The notes beneath the pieces are model-generated. The model saw nothing but the letters and a program-made list of their open reading frames with translations. It did not search any database and had not been told where the DNA came from. A stretch of 64,000 nt of DNA, taken from Citrus sinensis. Its lineage: Eukaryota; Streptophyta; Magnoliopsida; Sapindales; Rutaceae. The position numbers and the translations under genes are program-made. Position 1 is the first letter of the stretch. Each line of letters starts with the position of its first letter. This document shows, in pieces, positions 23,837-36,680 of the stretch. Location of the stretch: the NCBI RefSeq assembly GCF_022201045.2, contig NC_068558.1, positions 44,233,001 to 44,297,000 of the forward strand, read 5' to 3'.

Positions 23837-26800
23837 CTACAGATCCAAGGGAGACTCTGGCCCAGCGGGCAGCATTGATTGGCCCATGATGCACTTTTCA
23901 CCATTCTCAATCAGTGATTTGTCCAACGAAGCCTTGGCAACTTTAGCAACACACACCATCAGAATCACTATATTGAAGCAGCAACAAATAGAAAAAGTCA
24001 GTACATCTACATAACCTAACAACAATTTCAGGGGAAATCCTGCTCAATTTAAACTAATTTTGTATCAAAAATAGGAGAAGAGTTGACAAATCAAGAATTG
24101 ACAATAACTTACCAGATATCACAAAGCCGAGTGCCATATATACCTACATCCACAAGAAAATGCAGCTTATAAAACCAGTAAGGATGACAGGCAACATCCT
24201 ACACAGAGTCAGCAACCATGCATAAAAGTAAATTTCTTTTAAAAAACTGAAGTCAATCTAATATGCCTTTTATCTATTGGAGACTGTGATATAGCCTCAT
24301 ATTATCAGAATAAGAGGGCATTATGCTAACCCAACGAGTTGCTGAAATCTCATTCCATCCATGTGTGACATCAGAAAGATCCTTCAAAGTTGTTCCAACA
24401 TATACCAGAGAAAATGTACTTGGCTGTCACAAGAAGCAAAATCAGGAGTTCAGTAGTCAAATGGTTTTTTAAAACTGAGTTATTTAGCAAGCTTGAGCCA
24501 ATCATTAATGGTGAAAGCCCATAAAATATTGGAATGTTAAATTACCATCATTCCCAACCAGGATGCCAGCATGTATTTGCCTGTGTGAACAGGAGTTACG
24601 GATAGGAGATAATTCAAGATGTTAAATGGAAGCAAGGGAACAAGCCGAAGCAGGAAAATTATCTGATTGCAAAATCGAAAGAAAAAGAACAAAAAATTAT
24701 AAATCAGAGGAAATGAATTGCATTTTTTTAGAATATAAAGAACATATAAAATAAAAAATAAACCCACGAGTATTGTTCAAAGAAGAATCACCACAATATT
24801 TCAGACAGCCAGAAAGTATAATCTCATAGTCATATTTAAATACTTATGCATATTGGAATATAACTTGTGTCGTGGTATCAGTTATAGGAAATAACTTGAT
24901 TGCAGTCTCTACTTGAATAGCCAAAAATGTATGATACTTGTAAAGATTAATCAGCTTTTGCTGTCTCTGTCTTCATGTTTCTTATCTAAAATTTCCCAAC
25001 CAGTATGAGGATTCTCTAGCTTCACTTCAGTTCTCCAAAATTCAATCAATTTTGAATGGCCACATAAGATTACACAATTGAAGTCTTATAAATTTTCTGT
25101 GTGCACAGTGTTTTGGAGACTTCTTTATGCAATTTCTTTAATTGTTAACTCAAAAAGATAAATGCTATTGACCCTATTATCAATGTGTCTAAGCTCAACC
25201 GAAGATGAAAAAACATGATGCCATCAGCATTGCTGTCAGCAAAGTTCACTGGGTTAACGATAGATTTGTCAGTTTTCTTTTAATGGTTACTTATGATAAT
25301 TAGTTGTTGTAATTTTCAACGATCATTGAACATATTTATCAGCCACTGGATAAATGAATATAAACAATTGACATTAAAGACTCTAAATGGAAGTATGGAT
25401 AAACCTTTTCCAATAAGCTTCAGTGAGAACTCTTGCCTTAAAGCCAGATTTCTGGATTGCCCCTGCAACAGCCTGAAATTTGGGATAGTTCTTCAACTTG
25501 GAGATGACAAATGATCTTCCAAACTGCACTACAGCACAAACTAAGAAGCATGTAGGTCTACAAACGACAAAAACATAACAAGAAGAAAAAACATGTTTTC
25601 AAAAAGAAAAATGTTGCAACACAATTCTTTAATATAAGAAAAGGGATAGACTCTTTACTTAGAAAGACTCAAATAAACAGAAAATAAAATTAAAAAAGGT
25701 GCAGATATATCAGTGTTCAGGAAAGTAAAACAGAAATGCATTGCTGTCTTCCTCATGTTTCTGGGGTTCAAGGGATGAGGTGCTTGCCTTACCAAGAAAT
25801 ATTGCAGTTGACCCACAAGCACGCACACACATGATAATATGATCTATAACTCACATGAGCAGGAGTAGAGGAACTCACTGTTCTACCAATAAGGAATGCA
25901 GCTGTTGCACCTATTGTTGCACCAACAGAATCAGCTACGACTCCTAATGGCAGTCCAAAAAGATAACCACCTCCAAGCTGGAAAATGCATGAAAAAAGGA
26001 CAAATGACAAAGAAACTGCCGCATGATGTTGAAATCTTCAATAAAGTACAAAAAAAGAAACTGGGACAAACATCACTCTTGGCCAAAATTATTTGTACAC
26101 ATATTTTTCCAATGATAGATGAAAGCAGAAGAAAGCTGCTCTGCATAGAGAATCTCAAAGGAAACAAAAGAAAGAATCCAAATTAAACCTACTGTCAGTA
26201 TCGAAGCAGGAATTGCCAGGACAGTGAGAGGAACATATGCGATGATCCTGTAAAATTCCAGAAAAAAATATTAGATATATATGACTGGCAACTACTTGCA
26301 CTAATGTTTATTCATTCATGGAATGAAGCCTTAGTTTCTTCCATCTCAGAAGAAATCATAGCGTACTTATATACAAATTGCTAATTGTTGATTCATCGCC
26401 AGAGATGGCTTAGAATCAATAGTTCATTATTTAATGATTTTATTATATTTCCACTTGGGTAATATCAGAAATAGTTAGTAACCACACTCATCAAGTAGTT
26501 TCTGTTTTTGATCAGTGTAGTACTTTGCTTATGCTAGAACCTTAATCAAGGTGATCAGCAAGGATGACATAATGGAAGATGAATTTCAAACATTTATTGC
26601 TGAGAAATGGATGCTAATTGTGACCTGTGGGAGAAACTTACAACACAAGCGGACCCCAAGGCCCAAGATCCTGCTTTATCCATATCAAAAAATCCTTCAA
26701 TATCTGTAAAAACAAACAATTTTTTTTCTTAATAAAAATATCACAGATGAAGGAGATTGTGATAGTAACCTATGACTAATCTACTTAATAGCCATCCCTT

Positions 26801-27646
26801 AGAAAGGATATGCACGGCTGCCCATCTGTTGGGCTCTCCACGGATCCTGCACCCGACACGTGACCAGGTAGTGCCTTCTCGGTGATGAAGGCCTTCCACA
26901 AGAGCCTTCTCCAAGCAGTGTCTATTCTTCTGATACAACTCATCTAAAATTTGGCTTGTGCGGAGGAGGAACCCAAGTGCCTATAAGGCCACATGCCAAG
27001 GCTTTGCTAAATTAAGCCATAATTTAGCAATGTGGGACAAAATTAGAGTCCCATATGTTTTTGAGAATATAACTTCAAATTAAATAGCCACTAAAGGCCT
27101 AGCCTAGTGGTGTGATGCCCTCAACATTTCTTCCTTCCTAGGTATGGATATAGGTCTCGTCACTAGTCGATACAGATTTTTTATCTAAGCTCAGTTTGGG
27201 AGTTTGGGCACAACTCGGTCTCTGAAGACCCTAGGCTATGTGGTATTATTCTAAGCGTATAAATTCATACTCTACCGTAATAATTGAAATGAAAAAATGG
27301 ATCACAACAATACCGAAACCCTGAAATTGCTTACAGTGCACGGAACGTTCACTTAAATTGTAAACATGGCACCGATTTTTCGTTATTTTTGTGAACCATT
27401 TGTTGAGCGCTTTGTCTCTTTAGCATTTTCGGAAAAAAAAAAAACTGAAATAGCCAGATACAAGCACGTGCAAATTTAAACAAGATATGCAGAATGATAG
27501 GGGAAAAAAAGAAAGGAAATTAAATGACATAAAACACGTGCCTTTTCAATGGGAAGGGAAATGCAGGAGACGAGAAGGACTGCGAGGAGGAGGAACAAGA
27601 CTCCGATTCGAAAGGCAGAGGCCCAAGTGAGAAACGTTACACCCAT
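23837..27646 (-). CDS. TVP38/TMEM64 family (VTT / SNARE-associated Golgi) membrane protein
   Basis: Polytopic membrane protein of the VTT family, linked to Golgi or ER membrane traffic and lipid scrambling in other organisms. Nine coding exons: 27646-27542, 26703-26642, 26247-26193, 25977-25879, 25523-25437, 24662-24546, 24423-24331, 24143-24113 and 23967-23837. Phases close to 259 residues. An N-terminal hydrophobic helix (residues 10-30) precedes the VTT core: PASILTLGGGYLFGLPLG, the GATIGATAAFLIGR glycine-rich loop, then LLRLVPLLPFNILNYLLS. A last helix lies near residue 215. Two introns start with GC instead of GT: after exon 1 (27541-27540) and after exon 5 (25436-25435, GCAAGA). Both are needed to keep the conserved protein in frame. 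An upstream in-frame ATG at 27778 would add 44 residues. Confidence 0.92.
26740..27250. mobile_element. Possible short LTR/TRIM-like insertion in TVP38 intron 1
   Basis: GC-richer patch inside the first intron, with a short palindrome-like AGCCATAATTTAGCAA / TGTGGGAC segment. Its reverse strand contains TTGTCCCACATTGCTAAA, a kind of motif common at ends of plant LTR and TRIM repeats. Termini were not resolved. Confidence 0.3.
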
Positions 27647-30600
27647 TTTTGGTAACAGAAACAGGCACAGCCTGCAGGCCCCACGCCTCTGGCTCAGCCC
27701 CTCTCCGTCGTCCTTTCGACCGTTGGCGCCACCTTGCTTCAACGGTGCCCGCACCCGTAATCCGTCCACGTTCGCCACTTTTATTTAAGGTCCGTTGGTT
27801 CTCTTCTCCCAATTTAAGCCACAAAAAATCAAATCAATTACTATACTTAGACGTTGTTTTTAATTTGTCAAATGCGATGCGGCATATCCATTTGCTAAAA
27901 TCAAATATGAATCATGTAATAATAACAAAACAAAACACAAACTAGATGACGTCTGGCCATAGAATTGCATGCATGGTAGCCAAGTGTTTGCTAAGTGTCC
28001 GTGTCATCATCAATTAGAATGAATTCTCATGCATTGGAGCAAAGTGTTCGCTATGTATTGTTTCAATGATTTGCCACATCAAAGTAGAATTTACTTGGAG
28101 CAACAGTTTCCTCCTTTTTTTTTTTTAATGCATGATTAGTTATCAAAATCCACAACAAAAGAATAAATAAAATTATAAACTAAATAAGGAGAAAATTTAA
28201 AATATACTAGAGCTATTATGTCAACCTTATAATAAATAAAACATATATATAATATTTTAAAAAATCATCGTACAAGTAGTAATTATATTAAATTTAAATA
28301 TAAATTTCATATATGTATTAATTGATTATATTATCTTGATGTATTTTAAAATTTCTTTTAAAAGACGTAATAATTAATTTTTTTAAAAAGAAAAAAGGAA
28401 TCAGAACCAAAAATTTTTCATACCTAACTTTATAATCTCCATTTTTCCGGCAATCTTTCAAGAGACCTTCTATGCCCCTGCCTTCCACAGAGGCAGAAGA
28501 CCCTAGATCTGGAAAAGAATTTCATCAACAATCAGGGACTGAATTGAAGCTTTTGTCAATGTTTATATAAAGTTTACGTTTGGCTCCACTCATATGTACT
28601 GTATTTGGTGATAATCTACTAAATTTTTATAATTTCTTATTGTCATTGATTTTTAGCTTGGGCATGAAGAGAACGAGTTTTCAGCAAGGACTTTCTAGTT
28701 ACCCTGAGAATTTTCAACACGATAAATCATAAATCCCTTCTAAATGATGTAATTTGTGCACAAACTCAATCAAGGTCATGTCCACTATGCTCATGTTATC
28801 ATAATTGACTTCAAAGTTTATTTCTTGAATGTGTCGAGTAAAATTCTAGCACCAACACAATCTTTATGTTATCATCAATTTCGCCATCAAGGATAGCAAA
28901 CTAATTCAACTATCATATCGTTTTGAGAACACGATCAAAAAATATTTCCCCGTTACGCATCTCGCCATACGATTGTTTTGCCCAAATATTTGTTACTTGT
29001 TTGACTGTCTATGTTTTTCATGGTTGTCGCCATGGTCTGATGTTTTGTCTACACTTAATATCTTAGAAATCAAGGTCAAATTGAAGCGTTAGACCATTTC
29101 ATTTGTGTTCTGCCATTTTTTATAAGCCTCGTATGATTAATTTCTACAAACATTAAATGGCAGCTGTGGTTAAAAGTTAAAATGTATATTTATTATCTTT
29201 AGTAATGAGAACATTAAAGAAAGAGTAAATGATATGGCAATTGGTGTTGTGAAATCATTCCATTTATTATTAAACACAAGATAATAATTGATTAGTGACA
29301 CGTCTTATAAAATAAAAATTTTAAATTCTAACTTTGTAAGTATATTAATACACTTAAATAAATTATGTTTCCTATCTATGTATATATATATATATATATA
29401 ATTCTTGTCATATTTGTCTTGATCTCAATACATTTTTCAAAAAAAAAAAATTAATACCATTCTAGGGAAGTTGTATTTTATACTTTCATGTAAAATATGG
29501 TATATTTGTCTAAATGCTAATGGAGGTATATCTGTCTCAAGCATATACCTTTTAGGTATACGTTTGAATCTCATCTTTAGTGGTATGTAAACTTTCAGGC
29601 TATACCTGACGGATCTTTGGATTATACTACATATAGAGCATGAAGAATTCATAGAAATAAATTCAAAAGAGAATTTATTATTATTATTTTTGTTTATGGT
29701 TGCTTTCGAGTCTAATGTATTATTGTGAACTATTTTTTCAATTGACGATTCTCTGATTTTAACGGTCTAAAGATTAAAGTGAATCTAATGTTTGATTTAT
29801 ACGTGAATAATTATGTGTTATAAATTGTCTCATAAAATTAAATCCAATAGAAAGTTATTTATTAAAGTTTTTGATAATCTGAACTTCAATGTATTTAACA
29901 GAGTGTGTGCCTTTAATGTATACAAATTTAAGAGTAATTTCTATTTTTTATGATGGACTAAAATAAGAATATCAAATGATAATAGGAAAGTTATACATAT
30001 AATTGGTTATAGTCCCCAAATTACACGTAGAAATTCTATTCTTTTCTAACATTCTATCATCATAGAGAGTGTATAGAGGAAATTAAGAGATTTTTCTAAA
30101 GAACGTATTGATTTGAAAAACAAACCACATAACTCTATAAAATAACTAAGTATTATGAATTTAAGTACGTTTTTACCTATTCATTTATTAATTTTTGGTA
30201 ATACAACATGAATATTTCTAAGGGCTTAAGTGATGGTTTTTTTAATAAAAAAATTAATAAGTAGTATGAGCAATGATAACAGAAATCTCTCCTCGTTGAT
30301 TTTTCAAGAAAAACTTATTTTCCTGTCTCGTGCAGTAGCATGCGTGGAATGTCACCTAATTAATCACGGAAAACGGGACCAAATGGGGTCCATGAATGAA
30401 AAATATCCAAGCATACTCTTCTACAATTTGCATATATAAAACCACATGCACATGCATAGATATAGTGATACCAAATCGCTATAAAAAAAATAAATAAAAT
30501 AAAAACTTTTCTTTCCACTTCTTTACAGAAATTGCGCGCACGAATTTACAAGTTTCTAGAATGTCAAGATATTAATAATTAAGAATAATCTAATCATTAC

Positions 30601-31219
30601 CAACCTCCCCAATCTTAAGCTAATACTTAAAGCTCGGATTTTCTTGTTTCAGTACTGCAGAGAGATTTCAAACCTTTTTCATTTTGCCGCATCTCATACT
30701 CCAAGAGGATGAATGTCTAAAATTTAATATTAATTAAATTCTTAAATGGCTTCATCATGACAATTAGGATGCTAATGCCGAATCAAACACATGCACCAAT
30801 GCCTGCACCGAAAATTTATTCAGCTCGCAGCACGAGTACTAATAATTATTTTATAACTGAACTCAGCAACATTACTTAATTTGTCAGATTATCTCTTATC
30901 CATCCAGAGTGTGAAAAAGATTAATTAATTATGATAACGAGTGGGACACCCATTAAACATACAAGTGGGATGAAGGGAAATTTTAGGTGAAGAAAAGCTT
31001 AATGCTGAACAACAGCAGAAGCACTACATATATATCATCACATGGATGATCAAAAATGGAGGACAGCAGAAGCACACTAACATATAGGCATGTAGTGTAA
31101 CTATTCAACCACTTTGTGGGGGAACCCTTCATGCGCCCCTCAATAGAAGTTCCCTTTTGAAATAAAAAGTACACTGCACACTCTGCAGCAAACGCGCTTT
31201 TGGACCCCATTCCCATTCC
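27647..31219. other. Intergenic between TVP38-like and GRP genes
   Basis: TVP38 5' UTR and promoter to about 27,800, then AT-rich DNA with no convincing gene. The part at 30,190-30,720 resembles the region upstream of the IPT gene at 43.6-44.2 kb. Confidence 0.6.
30190..30720 (+). repeat. Diverged copy of the IPT upstream region
   Basis: Collinear matches to 43,590-44,180: AATGATAACAGAAAT, CATTCTTCTACAATTTGC-like, CAAATCGCTA, TAGTCAAGACATT-like, AAGAATAATCT, and AACCTTTTTCAATTTGCCGCAT against AACCTTTTTCATTTTGCCGCAT. The IPT coding part is not present after it. Confidence 0.72.
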
Positions 31220-31230
31220 TATATATAAAT
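31219..31230 (+). promoter_or_regulatory. TATA box of the glycine-rich protein gene
   Basis: CTATATATAAAT lies about 70 bp upstream of the start codon at 31,297, a good distance for a plant TATA box with a short leader. Confidence 0.7.
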
Positions 31231-31296
31231 ACCCATCTTGCCTTGCATATCAAACCATCCTTCGTGGGACTTGAAAACATAGTAACATACATTCTC

Positions 31297-32103
31297 ATGG
31301 CTACCCACAAGTTTGCTAGTGCTGTTTTCTTCGTGTTACTAGGTTTAGGTTTAACTTGTGCCGCAAGAAACCTCTATTCTCTTGAAGAAGAAGTTACCCA
31401 CACTGTAACAACTGGACATGGCGTTGGAGCAGGTGCTGGTGTTGGTGTTGTTGTAGGCCTCGGTGGTGGTGGGGGCGGCGGCGGCGGCTCTGGTGGAGGT
31501 GGTGGATATGGAGCTGCGGGGGACCATGGTGCTGCTGGATATGGAGGCGGAGCTGGCGGTGGAGAAGGCGGTGGTGCTGGCTATGGAGGTTTGGCGGGAC
31601 ACGGTGGTGGTGGAGGAGGCGGCAATGGGGGTGGCGGCGGCGGCGGAAGTGCGGGTGAAGCTGCTGGATATGGAAGCGGTGGTGGTGCTGGTGCTGGATA
31701 CGGTGGAGAACATGGGGCTGGATATGGTGGCGGCGGTGGTGGTGGAAGTGGTGGTGGTGGAGGTGCTGCCGCTGGTGGTGCTGGATACGGTGGTGGTGGT
31801 GGTGAAGGAAAAGGTGCAGGAGGCGGGTATGGTGCTGGTGGTGCTGGAGGAGGAGGTGGTGGAAGCGGGGGAGGTGGTGGCAGCGGTTATGGTGCCGGAG
31901 GAGCACATGGAGGTGGTTACGGTGGTGGTGGAGGATCAGGAGGGGGTTATGGTGGTGGAGCTGGTGCTGCTGGAGGAGGCGGCGGCGGGGGCGGTTCTGG
32001 CGGCGGCGGCGGCGGAGGATATGGTGCAGGAGGTGCACATGGGGGCGGATATGGTGCCGGAGGAGGTGAAGGCGGTGGGCATGGTGGTGGCTATGCCCCT
32101 TGA
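31297..32103 (+). CDS. Secreted glycine-rich protein (structural GRP)
   Basis: Single-exon frame of 268 residues. I chose the ATG at 31,297 because it is followed directly by a signal peptide (MATHKFASAVFFVLLGLGLTC, cleavage probably after CAA). The upstream in-frame ATG at 31,243 would bury it. After a short charged stretch (LYSLEEEVTH) the rest is almost entirely Gly, with Ala, Ser, Tyr and His in GGGYG, GAGYGG and GGAHGGGY patterns. The protein ends GGGHGGGYAP and has no cysteine-rich tail, so it is class I-like, as in cell-wall GRPs. Long frames on other strands here are GC-skew shadows. Partner and exact role are unknown. Confidence 0.92.
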   Translation: MATHKFASAVFFVLLGLGLTCAARNLYSLEEEVTHTVTTGHGVGAGAGVGVVVGLGGGGGGGGGSGGGGGYGAAGDHGAAGYGGGAGGGEGGGAGYGGLAGHGGGGGGGNGGGGGGGSAGEAAGYGSGGGAGAGYGGEHGAGYGGGGGGGSGGGGGAAAGGAGYGGGGGEGKGAGGGYGAGGAGGGGGGSGGGGGSGYGAGGAHGGGYGGGGGSGGGYGGGAGAAGGGGGGGGSGGGGGGGYGAGGAHGGGYGAGGGEGGGHGGGYAP

Positions 32104-33260
32104 GAATATCTTCTCATCTCTACTGCACTCACTACCACCTAATTTACTCTAATATTAAGAAAAATAAGATTATTATGATTTATGGGCCAAAAAAACCAAA
32201 AAAGAAAAAAAAAAAATTCATATCACGTAATGTAAGAAGCTATGGATGCCAACTGAATGCTGCCAGAAGTTGTATCATATGATATTAATATCAAAGTTCA
32301 GCTGGTTCCTAGCTATTCAGCTGGTTGCTGGCTATTTGTGAGTTTCTTATTCGGATATGTCATGTGAAGAACGTGGAAAGGAATAAAATTAAACAAGTGA
32401 GTTGTGCTCAAATAATGCAAAACAGAAATCATAATAATGGTAACATACATACCTCTATCAATCTCTCATAGAACCTGCTGTATAAGTAATAATCCTTGCA
32501 GCCTTTACCCAAAAAAAAAAAAAAAGGGAAATTAGTACACTTTAATATGAGACTACATAATTATAATTATATTTATATTTGCCTTCATTTCCGTCGAGGT
32601 TTACCCAAAAAAAAAAAAAAAAAAAATTGCTTTGTATCTCTCTTCTTAGTTCATCAAAAGTTAAGCTGTGTTGTATTTGATTTACGTCCATGAATATATA
32701 GGAGGGTTCTGTGGCTTCATATCAGTCCCTAAGACAAAATTGTGAATGCAGCCACATCATATTAATTGAAGAAAGTCTTTGGGAATACTTCTTTACGCAA
32801 TTTCTTTATGATGGGCATATATTAACGGACTCTTTACCGAGTGATACTCAAATAAACATAAGAATAGAATTAAAAAAAGATGTAGAAAACCCATTTCTTC
32901 GGAAAGTCGAACAAAAAAATGCATTGCTCATTTGCTTTCGTCCTCGTGGTTTTGAAGTCTTGGATAGAATAACGTAGTCAGTCTCTTGAAAAAGGAATCC
33001 TCAGAGCCTATCAGTGGCGATTCTGGCGAAGCTATGAGCTTTACTTCAACCCGCTTAAACTAAAATAATATTTTAGAGATTAATGTGAACATTGTTTATT
33101 TCATTAAAGATTCATTTTTGTTTTAATTAAGAACCAATCGAAAACATTTATCTTATTAATTAGGGATTATAAAAAAATATGTCAAAACTTGAAATCTAAA
33201 ATAAAAGTAATTCCTAGTAGCCACAACTAGCCCTCTCCATCATTCGCCTTTGGAGCCTAC
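32104..33260. other. GRP 3' flank and fragment resembling TVP38 introns
   Basis: GRP 3' UTR, two TTTACCC-poly-A patches (about 32,505 and 32,611), then 32,711-32,975. That last part shows stretches similar to TVP38 introns at 25.0-25.14 kb and 25.64-25.77 kb. An 88-codon open frame covers it but matches no family I know. Confidence 0.45.
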
Positions 33261-33477
33261 TGTTAGAATTAATAGTGTGTTTACCAATTGATAATTTAAA
33301 TGAGCTGAAATAAAAAAAAAAAAAGAATAAGTTGTTTGCTTAAGTTGTAAGAACTGAAATTAGAATGAGATACATTTTCATTAATGTGTTTAGTTTATCT
33401 TAGAATTAGAATGAACTGTTGTAAATTATTAAATGCTCGTAGTTAATTGTTGTACTTAATGTAATAAGAATAAGAAT

Positions 33478-33730
33478 AAAAATAATAACAATAATAATAA
33501 TAATAATAATAATAACAATAGTTAATAATAATTAAACTAATAAAATCACTAAATTTTAACAATAGTAATATTAATAAAATCAATAAATTTTAATAATATT
33601 ATTGTAAAAATAACAACAATGACATTAATAAATAATAATTACTATAATAATAATAATAATCATAATCATAATAATGATAATAATAATTATTATAACAATT
33701 ATTATAATAATATTATTATTATATTATTAA
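33478..33730. repeat. AAT/ATT microsatellite-rich stretch
   Basis: Long imperfect runs of AATAAT and TATTAT. Confidence 0.85.
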
Positions 33731-33779
33731 TCATAAATAATAAAGAACCTACTTGGTAAATATTACAAAATTTCTAGGT

Positions 33780-36256
33780 ATTTTAAAATTGATATAACTG
33801 TTGTGATGAACTGGTAGTTCAATAAGTGCAAAGTTATTACCTGCTCTGACATGAAGAATTTACATATGAGGGTAATGAATACATATTAAATTATAGAAAA
33901 TTCACAAAAAATTTAGTTATAGAGTTAGAAGATTCTATTGATTCTTGATTTTTGTTTAAATTAAGTTAAGATGGATTTATGGAAATAAATCATTTGTGAA
34001 TTCTCAACTTGAAATAGTCTTCCCATCACGAGGGGTAGAAAAGCTATACATGATGTACGACTTGATTTCATGATAATGGTATGTATCATTTTATCTCATA
34101 TTAATATTGATGCAATTAATTTGAATTTGAAGTTCAAAAGGATTATTGTGCAATGCATTGTTGATAAATTTATTGATATGTGAAATTGAGAAAATTACGA
34201 AGAGATTATGACTATGGGTTGATATATATGATGGCCTTGAAGGACAAAATGGTAATACAAGTAAATATATATATGAACATTTGAAGCGTGTGATAGATCC
34301 ATTAGTATAAAAATTTACTTCCCTGGAAGTTAACATAAAATAATTTGGTGGTCCTGAAGAGACCTTATTTGCATGTATAACATATTTGATTTCAATAATT
34401 TAATTATTGAATATATTGCCTTTAAAGAATCATATTAATCAACAAGTAAATGAATCTCAATTACCCTTGAAAAGGAATATAGTGAGAAAAAAAAAAGGAT
34501 TCAAATTATCTTATAAAAAGCACACATGCAAATTACAAGAGATAAATCTATAGCCCTTGTAGAGGCATATGTAAGGAAGCTTTGAAAAATCTCATTGCGC
34601 ATACATATTGAAAAATGAAAATATTTAATCAAGAATATCCACTTGCTACAAGAGAAAAATTAAAATTGACATAAGATTGTCGTTAATAAAAAATTAGTTG
34701 TTATCATAATTTCATGATCCTGATCATAAAATGTGAAGAGCATCAAATTATTTGATCAGCCAAAAATAAAAATATTTGGACTTGTACTCCATACGCTAGA
34801 TGTAAAGTTAATTAGCAAAATATAAAGAACTTTGAACTTGTAATCCATATGCCTGAAGTCATAAAATTTATTGACAAAATGTGAACTAGAACTGTAATAT
34901 GTCATAATTAAAATAGAAGAATTTATGAATTTATCCTTGAATGATAAAATACTTGAAACAAGTATGTGAAGTGTTAAATCAAAAGGCGCGCACCTTATAT
35001 ACTCTTGGCAAAATTGTAATCATACTTATGTATATTATAACAATCAGGAGTTATGAACCATAATGGGTTTGCCAAAAATTTATTATAAGAGAAATATATA
35101 TGTCATTATTCACTTTGCAATTTGAATTTTATTGAAATGATTGAATTCTAGATTTGCAATCTCAACAATTACATTGAGATGATTTGATTCTTAAGATAAC
35201 TCTTGGAGGATGACTAATTACTATTTGAGAACAAAATTCAAAATATAAAAAATTCTCGAGATGAAGAAATTAGCATTAATCTAAGGATTAAATACTTGCA
35301 TGGCATATGATATAAATATTGAAGCATTTCATATTAGAAATTTAATATGATAATTATCATTTTCTTCCTCTACAGTAAAAATGTTGTTTTGGGTCCTAAG
35401 GTACCGTAATATATTGCAAAGTATCTTGTACCAAATTGCAAATTATATGATATCGCATTCTTGCAATTGCCTTGTATAAAATTGTAGACATAAAAATAAT
35501 GTGAAACATAAAGTTTATCCAAATTCTATTATCAATACAAGTTTTAGAAGGATGGTGTCAATCCTGTAGATTGTTTTGCCAAAGTTTAACAATATATGAT
35601 TGATCATTGAAGCACTTATGTCATTTTAAGGGGGAGTATATTTATCAATGGGGGTTGTTGATATGGAGGACTACATGCATTATCTCTTTTTGTCCTGTCG
35701 GGTTTTCCTAGTAAGACTTTAATAAGGTAGTTTGTACCTCCTTAAGATACAAATGAATTGTGTATTATTTTTCCTTTACTATTCTTTTTCATATATGATT
35801 TTCACTATTAAAGGTTTTAATAAAGCATATTCTTTGCATAGTAAACATCAGAGGAGAGTGTTATTAAGTAATCATAATTATATGGATGTTCGTCAAATCA
35901 CCTTTTTTTTTATATATATATACATAGGGACTCCTCAAAGGGAGTTAAGATAAAACAAACCGAAGATAGGCAACACCATACATATCATGGAGAATAATGT
36001 GATTAATGGAAGCTGAAGGGGAATTAAAAATATGGAGACCCAAAGGTAGAGAGTGTGCATAATCAAAGCAACATTTTATTTCTTTATCAAACAACTTTTT
36101 GTCTACTATATATAACTCCTGTCATAATTACTTATGACTAATTATATATCTATTTACTGTTCATTTGTAAAATTATATAACTACAAAAGAAGAACTCATT
36201 TTCTTATTTGTACACACTTAAGAGTGAATAAAAGCAATATCTGGACTATTGTTGCA
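33780..36256 (+). mobile_element. Decayed Copia-like LTR retrotransposon, 3' part
   Basis: A polypurine tract (AAGGGGGAGTAT, 35,629-35,640) is followed by TGTTGATATGGAGG at 35,656, which looks like an LTR start. The 600 bp after it carry LTR-like features: a Copia-style leader with GTTTTCCTAGTAAG, TATA-like ACTATATATAAC near 36,105, and GAATAAAAGCAATATCT near 36,230. No open reading frame survives upstream and no matching 5' LTR was found, so internal boundaries are guesses. Confidence 0.5.
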
Positions 36257-36547
36257 TCACTTGTTTGCTCTCTCTTTTTCTCTGACAATGTTGTGTTTCT
36301 AATTGATAAATATAAATATATATATATATTATTAACGTAAGAGATAAATTAAAAGATAAGAAATAGACTATTTACAATTTTTTTGACAATATATTAAAAT
36401 TTGTATTTTTTTTGTCCTTTAGCTTATCTTTAGGGATCTCTAGTGTGGCTAAAAAGAAATAATCAGTTTAATTCGATTTAAAACTAAACACTCATCGTTA
36501 GGAATCCCTTGTATATGTATACATATATAATCCTTCTTTAATGAGGA

Positions 36548-36680
36548 CAAAAGTTAAGATGTCTGTAAAATATAAAAAAAAAGAGTAAAATTTAATATAT
36601 TAGAGATTGTATTTTTTATTTGTTAATGACATCTTTATTTTAATAAAATGAAGATGCTATTATTGGAGATTTCTAGGTGG
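36548..36680 (+). repeat. Dispersed repeat shared with the IPT 5' UTR intron
   Basis: Similar to 44,290-44,420 in the same orientation: AATATATT(A/G)GAGATTGTATTTTT, then AATGA.(A/G)TC(C/T)TTATTTTA and GATGCT.TTATT. Probably a small MITE or a transposed fragment. Confidence 0.55.

Noticed and set aside
31351-32152. Long open frames of 185, 214 and 229 codons on other frames and strands of the glycine-rich gene
   Set aside because: They arise from GGN-rich DNA and read as Ser/Thr-, His- or Val-rich monotony. The plus-strand frame with a signal peptide explains the region.
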